From the NCBI RefSeq assembly GCF_035222485.1, contig NC_085920.1:4898001-4962000 (forward strand): a DNA stretch of 64,000 bases, written 5' to 3'. Shown piece after piece: positions 56,180 through 64,000 of this stretch. Positions within the stretch are counted from its first letter, which is position 1. Each line of letters starts with the position of its first letter. This DNA comes from Podospora pseudoanserina (lineage: Eukaryota > Ascomycota > Sordariomycetes > Sordariales > Podosporaceae). Both the position numbers and the translations under genes were made by a program. The notes beneath the pieces were generated by a model that saw only the letters and a list, made by a program, of their open reading frames with translations, did not search any database and was not told where the DNA came from.

Positions 56180-58402
56180 ATGATATTCTCCCGAGGCTGG
56201 CTTCCGGGCCTCACTGCTTGCCTTCTATCATGTTCCCCTTTATTGACTTCGGCCTCCAGCTCCCACAAACAACAGTGCAAGGCCATCCCCGGCACGCCAG
56301 ACTGGCCATCGCCAGCTTCTTGGAAGCGTCTCAATGAGTCACTCGCCGGACGACTGCTACAGCCTCCTCCTCCAGGAGCTGTCTGCCATCCCGGACAGCC
56401 GACCTACGACGCCGGAGAATGTCCCAACCTCCTTGCCGACTGGTCAAAACTCGACTACCACCATACCAACCCCGTCTCAACCTACTGGAACAACTGGAGC
56501 AATGATACCTGTCTTCCTTATCCGGGTTATCCATGCAGCGGTCAGGGATATCCTCTCTTCGTTATCAACGCGACCACGGCCCGGCATGTCCAACTAGGCG
56601 TTCGGTTTGCAAAGAAACACAACATTCGTCTCGTGGTCAAGAACACAGGTCATGATTTTATCGGCCGCTCCAGTGCCCCTAATTCGCTTTCGATTTGGGT
56701 TCATAGCCTGAAAGACTGGAAATACCATGGGGAAGGATTCCGTCCTAAGAGGTGCAAGACCACTCTCCCGGGGACATACCTGACAGCAGGTAGTGGCAGC
56801 CAAATGTGGGATATCTACACCCGCCTTGACAAGATGAACCAAACCATTGTTGGCGGCGGTGGCAAAACAGTTGCCCTCGGTGGTTACCTCACCGGCGGTG
56901 GGCACTCCTTACTCTCTCCCTACTACGGCATGGCAGCAGACCACGTTGTCGAAATCGAAGCCGTGACCCCATTAGGTGAAGTCATCACCGCCAACTCTTG
57001 CCAAAACCAAGACATTTTCTGGGCCATCCTCGGCGTAAGCCCCCCTTTCCCCCCTTAACCCACCTCAGCTGACCCATTCCCCCCCTCCAGGGCGGCGGCT
57101 CAACCTTTGCAATCCCTACCCTCTTCACCCTCAAAACCCACCCCACCCCCAGCCTCTCCCACCTCAACATCCTCATCATCACCCCCCTCCCCAACACCTC
57201 TTCCATCATCTTCCCCCTCCAAGCTTATATAACCTCACAATTCCCCTCTTTATCCACCTCCGGCCTCTCAGGCTACGCCTTCCTCCTCCCCCCCTCCACC
57301 CCCTTCCCTCTCTTCCCCAACATCACCAACGGCATAGGCGGATTCTTCATGTCCTGCGTCGTCCTCCAATCCTCCCCCTCCTCCTTCCCCCAAGACATAC
57401 TCTCCCTCTGGGACCCCGTCCTATCCCACATCAACACCACCTTCCCCCTCTCCGCCAACAACTTCACCACCCTCACAATCCCCACCTCCTACCCTTCCTT
57501 CCTCGCCTACTTCGCCGCCCACCACGACACAACCCCCGCCGGCACAAACATCCTCCCCGGCGGACGCCTCCTCGACGCGCCCGCCCTAACGCGCAACCTA
57601 ACCGCCCTCTCGGAAACATACTCCTCCCTCTCCCGAGGCCCCCAGCCGGCGAGCAGCATCATCGCCGCACATTTGGTCTCCGGACCAGGCGTGCACACCC
57701 ACCCGAACCGGTTCAAAACCAGCCTTCTCCCCTCCTGGAGGACGAGCTATCTCCACGTTGGTGCGTTTTCCTTCCATCTCAGCAATCATCGGTGGCATTG
57801 CGCTGACAGGGGTAGTCTTCGGCGAGTCCTTCCCCCCCCTCAACGAAACCGCAAAATCCGAGGCCTATGCACGAGTGCTGGGAAAAGACGAAATCATCAA
57901 ACAGCTCGCCCCGGATACGGGTGCGTACATGAACGAGGTTCGTCATCATAATCTTCTTCTACATATTCGACTCCCCCACCCAACCATTAGATTAGCTTTT
58001 ACTTTCGGAGTGAGGGGATGGTGAGTTGAAAAAAAAAGAAAAAAAAGAATAAAGAAAAAAAAAAGGGTCACTTCTTGCCGAGCGAAAAAAACATACTTCA
58101 GGGGGCTTGTTCTTGGCATTCAGGGGTAATCACAACCAAAACACACTGACACCAAAAAAAAAAAAAATGCAGGCAAGCCCAATCGAAGAAAAAGGCTGGC
58201 AGCAAAGACTCTGGGGAGAAAACTACGACCGACTGTAAGGATTTTTTTAATAACCCCTCCCCAAAGTGCCCACAAATACTGACACAACATACCTAGCAAA
58301 CGCATCAAGCGCACCGTCGATCCCACCGACGTCTTCTGGTGCACCCCCTGCGTAGGCAACGAGCGCTGGAAACAAGTTGGAGACCGTCTCTGCCGCGTTT
58401 AA
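56180..58402 (+). CDS. Secreted FAD-linked oxidase, BBE type
   Basis: A 606-residue berberine-bridge-type flavin oxidase. The exons are 56180-57034, 57091-57760, 57810-57937, 58173-58234 and 58297-58402, and the frame is kept across all four GT-AG introns. A signal peptide (MIFSRGWLPGLTACLLSCSP) points to secretion. LVVKNTGHDFIGRSSAP carries the His that normally attaches FAD, and YLTGGGHSLLSPYYG is the second FAD loop. The C-terminal BBE motif is complete, with GENYDRL followed by VFWCTPCVGNERW. The sequence is closest in feel to fungal isoamyl-alcohol-oxidase-like members; the substrate is unknown. Exon 2 is extremely C-rich in wobble positions. Intron 3 is 235 nt with long A runs. No biosynthetic cluster partner is adjacent. 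Confidence 0.92.
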
Positions 58403-58728
58403 CGATAGTCACATACCTACATCTCATGTCTCAAGACGCGTGAAGTGCTCTTGGTAATGGTTATGATACAATTCCAACCGTATAATCTCTCTATCAGCCT
58501 ACTGTGTTGTGGTAATAATCCCCCTTCACCAATAGAAAAAATCCCAACTCTACCTACACAGCCAGTTTCATTGTATCACTAGACGCGCTGTTTCCACCCG
58601 TAATATACTCGACCAAAAATGCCGTGGTCTCAGTCATTGATCCGTCCCTGTCCCACTCCCGCCGACAGCCTTCAGAAGCTGCTAAACAATACGTGATTAA
58701 CCCTCTCCAATCGTTGATGCATCCCTCT
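58403..58728. other. Convergent 3' flank
   Basis: This 326-bp stretch lies between the convergent stops of the flavin oxidase and the disordered protein. No element is recognised. Confidence 0.5.
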
Positions 58729-61700
58729 TCATATAAATGCCCGAGTCCCGGCACTACTTGGCGTCCATTCTCTCAACTTCCCACTCGGGCGGTGACTAAG
58801 CCCTCGTCCATTATACCCCGACACAGGCCCAAACTGCTTCTGTACTGCTGCTGTCAAGCCCGGGCTCGAACTAATCGATGGCGCAGTCGTTGACCTTCCT
58901 GTGCCGGGACGTGAAATCTTCAACGGAGAAGGCCGCAATGCACTCCGAGCAGGGATGGGGGGGGGCCCACCGGGGCTGTCATTTTCCTGAAGCGTCCTAC
59001 CCATGGCTGACGGTGGTGTAGTTCGCTTGACAGACCTCTGAGTAGGAAACAGTTTCAAAATGTTTGGCTCCACAGGCGCAAGTGGCGTCGTAGGAAGCGT
59101 TGGCTTTCGCGTAGGAAGCTCAAAATAGTCGGCGTCGTCATCATTGTAAAGTTGGGCGGCCTCCCGAATATGCCCCCGAGAAAAGTTCTTGGGCATGGTT
59201 GGCAAGGCAAACTCAACCTCTGCAGGCTTGATAGGGGTGGGCGATGATTCGAGTTTGGCTATGTTGGCTGATAACCACGTCTTCCAGTCCACCGAGCTGA
59301 CCGATGAGCTCTCTCGATAGCCGGCGGGTTGGTACGTGACTGGGGGCTGTGGTAGATGACCACCCACAACCTTTGAATCTTGATCGCTAGTGCTGCCACC
59401 CAAGGTCGCATGGGCCGGGACTGTTTCCGCCTCGTCTGTTGAGTATATGCTCTCCGTATAATCCTCATCCTTCTCGGAACCCGAGTCGGTTCCCGATCGT
59501 CGGCCCTTCTCCTGTGGAGCACGTATCTGCGTGCAGTCGTCTGACTCCAGACTGTTAGAGATGTAGACAGGAACTGGTCGATTCCAAGCCCTCTGATCTT
59601 CCTGCATAGTCCGCTGAAGAGCTTGGCGGTAAGGACTGCCTGTTCTGAATAAATGAGAGTTGGGGCTTCCCAAAGGCCCCAAATCTCCCTTGGAACCACT
59701 TCCCTCTGCTGTCGAGTCCTCATGATATGTTGTCGGTGCAAACAATGGCAATCCGTCTTTTCCCGATGGCTCAGGAATTCCCGTCACAGACCCATCGCTG
59801 TCTGTGGAACCAAGGATTGATCTCCCAACGTGGAAGGCGGCGCAGATTCCCATGGCTTCTCTCCTAGCTTTGTCGACATACCCACGGTGAGAGCCGGCGA
59901 TTCCTTGGATACCAAGCCTCTGTCTGTCGCCAGGATTGGTTTTTCGTGAGACACGGGTGGGAGTGTCAGGTAAATCATCCGGGGTGTTTGTGCTCTCCTT
60001 GTTTCCCCCAAGCTGTGATACTACTGGTGTTGACTCTGAATCCATGAGGGGAATAACTGGTGCAGTCTCCCGAAAATCCCAAGCTGCCCTAGGTTGCTGT
60101 TCGACTGCTTGTGTGACTTGCTCATTGAGAGTTTTCATTCGTTTCACCAAAGCTGAGTAGACGCGTTGGCTGTCGACAGTCACTGTGTCAGGTATGGCAC
60201 TGATAGTGCTGCCGTTTGTCGGCTGTTCGAATAGGCGAGCATCCAACGCCTTTCTTCTGACAGAAGAGGAAGGGGCGTGCATGCCATTCTCCTTGATAAC
60301 GGAAAGGCGCTGCCTCTCCCACTCCTTCCACTGCTGCTGTTGTTGACTTGTCAGTGTACTGGGGCCAGAGTGTACCCAGCTTGTCAGAGCAGACTCTTCC
60401 GAGACCTGGCGGTCTCTCTGACTTTCGCTCCTGAGACTTTCCAGGCTGCCCTTGTTGGAGTGATGAAGATTTGGCGGTACATTTTGGAGGGAAGGAATCT
60501 TGGACGGGACGTTGTGAATCGGTCTCCAGTCATAGTCGTTCTGGACATCATCTTCAGTGTTCAACGTATGGGTTATAGCGTTTCCGAAGCTCTCAATCAC
60601 GTGTGTTTTTTGGGCTTCGATGTGCTGGCTCGGAATAGACGACGGTTCTTCCTCGGACCTGGATAGACTGAAAAAACTCTTGAGCTTGGTCCTGAAAGAT
60701 TTGGAAACCTTCCTAGCTTTGTGTTTGAGGCCGTCTGGCTTCTCGACCAGAGCAGGCGGCGCGTTCTCTGGTGGCGGTGACTCTGAGCTGCTGCTGCGAA
60801 GCGACTTGCGCATCCCTGATCCGCCCCTTCGACTCCTTGACCCAAACAGTACTGCCGACTTGGGACCGGGAGGGTTATTGTTGCCATGCTCAGCTGCCTC
60901 AGACAACTCATCCTCTACATCAGAAGCTTCCATCACACATGCAACCCTTGTGCTGTTATCACGACGGCTGCTAGACCCAGACCGAAGAAGGTGCCGATTT
61001 CGAAGAAAGCTCATTGACTTTGGGGCTCGCAGCTGTGGAACGGACATTTCTACCTTTGGTTGCTTCGGCTCGGAGTGAAAGAGTCGGCGGGTTTGTGACC
61101 CGGGCAACGGCCGCGAGTTGAGAGACTTCCCATTCATGACTGGTGTGGGAGTGTCTTGATCCCGTCTGATACTTTGAGTCTCGGAGCTAAACATCGATCT
61201 AGACCTGCGAAGACGGCGATATGATGATGGAGCCGAGGCTTTGTCGTCTTCAGGGGTATAGCTTTCCTCCTCGGCTGCCATGACGTTCAGGTAGTCGGCT
61301 GCCATCACGGTCACGGGAACTGGAGGTGGTGCCCTGCGTGGTTGGTGAGATGACTGGCTCGGCAGTTGAATGTCGTTTCCGAGAATGTAGCTTTGGACGC
61401 TGTGGCCGCCACAATCATCGTGCATAGCAATGAAGTCTGAATTGTGGTCTCTCAAGGTGGTTCCAGCCTCGGCCCCGAGTGCGCCTGCCGATTTCTTCCC
61501 TTGCACAGAACATGGGCCCACGAAACGCACACTCTGCTGACGGCGAAGGCCTTGTTCGCCCTCACGGTTGAGTTGAGAGGAGCCAATGTCATCCCGGCCC
61601 TTGCTGTTGCGTTTGGATCCCTGGCGGATGGGTAGTGATTCGGGGGTTGGGGGAAAGAGGGACATCTCTGCGTTCGCTCGGTTTTGTGCCCGGGTGTAGG

Positions 61701-61836
61701 CTTGACAGGCAGCGATCTGGGCGTCCCGCTGGGCCAATGCAGGATCAATGTGTTCTAGTTGGACCCCACGTGTCGAAGAGGTAGACTTGCGGCGTTTGAG
61801 ATCCGAGCTGGACTTGAGGCTACGTCGACGCAGCAT
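58729..61836 (-). CDS. Large Ser/Arg/Pro-rich disordered protein
   Basis: A 1035-residue single-exon protein of unknown function. I choose ATG 61836 (MLRRRSLKSSSDLKRRKS) because the frame upstream to 62124 translates into an unlikely Cys/His/Ser-rich stretch with no protein character. The N-terminal part holds a short charged helix (LAQRDAQIAACQAYTRAQ). The middle is rich in basic and Ser residues (RRLRRSRSMFS, KSMSFLRNRHLLRSGSSSRR), with a Lys-rich patch KHKARKVSKSFRTKLKSFF that could touch membranes or nucleic acid. Near residue 900 the segment SVDWKTWLSANIAKLESS looks like a conserved short motif. The C-terminus is Pro/Ser-rich. There are no membrane helices or catalytic motifs. It is likely a phosphorylated scaffold, but this is a guess. 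Confidence 0.82.
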   Translation of the reverse strand: MLRRRSLKSSSDLKRRKSTSSTRGVQLEHIDPALAQRDAQIAACQAYTRAQNRANAEMSLFPPTPESLPIRQGSKRNSKGRDDIGSSQLNREGEQGLRRQQSVRFVGPCSVQGKKSAGALGAEAGTTLRDHNSDFIAMHDDCGGHSVQSYILGNDIQLPSQSSHQPRRAPPPVPVTVMAADYLNVMAAEEESYTPEDDKASAPSSYRRLRRSRSMFSSETQSIRRDQDTPTPVMNGKSLNSRPLPGSQTRRLFHSEPKQPKVEMSVPQLRAPKSMSFLRNRHLLRSGSSSRRDNSTRVACVMEASDVEDELSEAAEHGNNNPPGPKSAVLFGSRSRRGGSGMRKSLRSSSSESPPPENAPPALVEKPDGLKHKARKVSKSFRTKLKSFFSLSRSEEEPSSIPSQHIEAQKTHVIESFGNAITHTLNTEDDVQNDYDWRPIHNVPSKIPSLQNVPPNLHHSNKGSLESLRSESQRDRQVSEESALTSWVHSGPSTLTSQQQQQWKEWERQRLSVIKENGMHAPSSSVRRKALDARLFEQPTNGSTISAIPDTVTVDSQRVYSALVKRMKTLNEQVTQAVEQQPRAAWDFRETAPVIPLMDSESTPVVSQLGGNKESTNTPDDLPDTPTRVSRKTNPGDRQRLGIQGIAGSHRGYVDKARREAMGICAAFHVGRSILGSTDSDGSVTGIPEPSGKDGLPLFAPTTYHEDSTAEGSGSKGDLGPLGSPNSHLFRTGSPYRQALQRTMQEDQRAWNRPVPVYISNSLESDDCTQIRAPQEKGRRSGTDSGSEKDEDYTESIYSTDEAETVPAHATLGGSTSDQDSKVVGGHLPQPPVTYQPAGYRESSSVSSVDWKTWLSANIAKLESSPTPIKPAEVEFALPTMPKNFSRGHIREAAQLYNDDDADYFELPTRKPTLPTTPLAPVEPNILKLFPTQRSVKRTTPPSAMGRTLQENDSPGGPPPIPARSALRPSPLKISRPGTGRSTTAPSISSSPGLTAAVQKQFGPVSGYNGRGLSHRPSGKLREWTPSSAGTRAFI

Positions 61837-62618
61837 CGGAGATGCTGGTGCCTGCCGTCCCGTGAAGGCGAGGAAGAGAGTGAAGATGGAAGAAGAATGG
61901 TTGAACAAGACTAAAACTGTGCAATGAATCCTATATCTGTCTGGCGGAAGATGAGATACTTGAGCGACTGTGGCTTCATACGAACAAGCTGTAGATGGGC
62001 AACAAGTCTTCGTACGATGTTGCGTTGTGCTATGGTGGGAGAAAAGGAACAGACGAGACAGCAGGGCAGCCGGCAACCACAGAAACAACGATGTCGTCGA
62101 CGGGCACCTGCAGTCGGAACTCATTCCTGAGAATGGTACTTTCCTGTTCGGCTGTTTCCTTAATGGCCGGGAAGGTGCACCATGAGAACAGGGACCTATG
62201 TACCTGCCTCAAGGTTGGTGTCAGCGGATCGCACATCTCTCCAAGGGAAGGCGGGAACAGAGACAAATAAGAAATAGGAAGGCAAGTGTCACCAAGAAGG
62301 GGCAGATGCAGATGAGACGAAACACCATAATTATCTGAATAAAAGCTCAAGAATTGCAATCTCATAACGGGTGAGCATGATTACTACTCCTCAAATGCGA
62401 ATCATCCCGACTTATCAATGCGGTCCTATGTGTCGTGTACAGTACATGATAAACTCCCGACGGCCGCAAAATGCTTGCCCATACCCTATACCAGAAAACC
62501 ATCCCCCATCCCATGAACCATTGCAACCCAGAAAACAGAAACAAATAAATGATACGGAAACAGCTGTTCGCTACGACGCTGGCAGCAGATAAACAGACAA
62601 GATCGCCCTCGTCAATAC
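61837..62618. other. Intergenic region
   Basis: About 780 bp between the start of the disordered-protein gene and the stop of the protease, both minus-strand. It should hold the former's promoter and the latter's 3' UTR. No gene or repeat is recognised. Confidence 0.5.
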
Positions 62619-64000
62619 TTAAGCGAGCTCCTCAAGGAACTCCTTGAGCTCCTCATCCACCATCTCGTGGATCTTCTTGGAGAACTTGTGGGCCTTCTCG
62701 GAGAGGGAAGAGACACCCTTCACGACCTGGCCCGAGATGACATCGTACTCGTTCTCGATAAGCTCCTCAAGCTTGGAGACATCAAAGTCAGCCTTGGTGC
62801 CCTTGGTCTTCTTGACCTTGTAGCCGCCAGCCTCGACGATGGCAGTATAGTTGTTGCAACCAGCACCGTTCCAGGCGAGGAGGTTGGGGGTGCCCTTGGG
62901 CATGTCGGTGAGGGCATCCTCAGTGGCGATCTTGAGAAGGTTGTCCTTGAGCTTCTCGGGGGTGATGGGAGCAAGAGAGTACTCAGAGTCGGTGGCGGGC
63001 TGAAGAGAAAGGTAGTAGGCCAAGAGACCAGCGATATGGGGAGAGGCCATGGAAGTGCCGGAGATGGTGTTGGTGGCGTATTTGCTGCCGATCCAGGTGG
63101 AAAGAATGCTGAGACCGGGGGCGAAGATATCAGTGCACTTGCCATAGTTGGAGAAGTAGGCACGGCTGTCATCAATGCCAGAGGCACCGACCGTGACGGC
63201 CTTGGCAGCAGCAGCTGGCGAGTAGTTGCAGGCATCAGCGTTGTCGTTGCCGGCGGCGACGGCGAAGTGAATGCCGACAGAGACGGCGGCGTTCACAGTG
63301 TCATCGAGAGTCTTGGTCTTGCCACCACCAAGAGACATGTTGGCGACGGAGCCCTTGAAGCCCTTGCGCTTGCCATCCTTGGCCTCCTTGACGGCCTGGA
63401 TGTGAGACTTGGCAGCCCACTCCACACCGGCGACGACATCAGACATGGTGCCGGAGCCGTTAGAGCGAAGGACCTTGACGGCATAGACGTTGGCCTTCTT
63501 GGCGACACCATACTTCTTGCCGGCGATGGTGCCGGAGCAGTGAGTGCCGTGGCCATTGCCATCGACATCGGCATCGCCGGAGGGGATGGTCTTGCCCCAC
63601 TTGGCACGGCCATCGAAATCGACGTGGTCGACGTTGGTGCCAGTGTCAATAACGTAGGCATCAACACCCTCACCACCCTCAGCGGCGTACAAGTACTTGT
63701 TGAAGGTGGAGAAGCCCAGAGTATCACGGTGAGAGATACGAGCCAGACCCCAAGGGGCGGCCTTCTCAATCTCGCTGTCGCACTTGGCATCCTCAATCAC
63801 ACGCATGGTGTGGACAATGCTGTCACGCTCGATGTACTCGACCTGTTTGCGAATCTGTTAGTGAATGTCGAGAGGAAATTGGAGCATGGGGGGAAAGCTT
63901 ACATCAGGGTGCCTCCGGACCTTCTCGATGGTCTCCTCATCGAAGTGGCCAGCATAACCAAGGAACCCGGAGCCGACCTTGTAGGTGTGCTTCAAGCCGT
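62619..64000 (-). CDS. PRB1: Cerevisin-like vacuolar subtilase, 5' truncated by window
   Basis: A subtilisin-family (S8) serine protease of the vacuolar cerevisin/PepC/PspA group. The exon at 64000-63903 ends an inhibitor-I9 propeptide (GFLGYAGHFDEETIEKVRRH) and is joined over a 60-nt intron (donor gtaagc) to 63842-62619, which resumes VEYIERDSIVHTM. The catalytic triad is present: Asp in VIDTGTN (63647-63645), His in GNGHGTHCSG (63551-63549) and Ser in SGTSMASP (63053-63051); the oxyanion Asn is in AAGNDNADAC. A charged C-terminal extension of about 80 residues follows, as in vacuolar members. Signal peptide and most of the propeptide lie beyond the right edge. Codon use is strongly C/G-ending, typical of a highly expressed gene. 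In Podospora the orthologue type, PspA, is linked to autophagy and incompatibility (from memory). Confidence 0.94.

Noticed and set aside
61837-62124. N-terminal extension of the 1035-residue disordered protein
   Set aside because: The extra 96 residues are Cys/His/Ser-rich with no protein character; ATG 61836 starts a sequence that reads as a normal basic N-terminus.

Overview
The window is nuclear DNA of a filamentous ascomycete, most likely a Sordariomycete (Sordariales-like). Coding genes are interrupted by short GT-AG introns, most of 45-115 nt. There are HET-domain and Ulp1-type sequences, a two-finger MSN2/4 (SEB1) stress factor, a cerevisin-type protease and signs of C-to-T decay in relic sequence. 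I worked from the sequence alone; family names rest on motif recognition, not searches.

Left part (1-18.7 kb): a secreted FAD-linked oxidase running off the left edge (-), a single-exon HET-domain protein (-), a two-exon disordered protein with an unusually large 1.28-kb intron (-), a five-exon lysine 2,3-aminomutase (-), and a five-exon MFS carrier of the monocarboxylate-porter type (+) divergent from it.

Middle (18.7-33 kb): a gene-poor tract of about 14 kb. I find no intact gene there, but at 21.2-22.2 kb on the minus strand there is a decayed Ulp1/C48-type SUMO-protease gene with three in-frame TAG codons and two one-base frameshifts. Beside it lies a degenerate ~21-bp tandem repeat. The rest is upstream of SEB1 (33.06-35.08 kb, +), whose leader carries two short uORFs; the second ends on the SEB1 start codon (TGATG).

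Right part (35-64 kb): a weak candidate gene, DPH6 with tandem RidA-like domains (+), two coding relics, a giant triple-AAA+ protein of the CbxX/CfxQ type with acidic repeat linkers (+), ATP12 (-), EFR3 (-), a secreted BBE-type flavin oxidase with five exons (+), a 1035-residue disordered protein (-), and a cerevisin-like vacuolar protease (-) that runs off the right edge. Between the convergent AAA+ and ATP12 genes is a 205-bp MITE-like element with imperfect terminal inverted repeats and TA flanks. Its interior carries the same ~21-bp repeat as the block at 22.4 kb.

The genes are mostly unrelated housekeeping or accessory functions: translation-factor modification, mitochondrial ATP synthase assembly, plasma-membrane PI4-kinase anchoring, stress transcription, vacuolar proteolysis and secreted flavoenzymes. 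The only pair with a plausible metabolic link is the aminomutase and the divergent carrier. No CRISPR, rRNA or tRNA gene was recognised.
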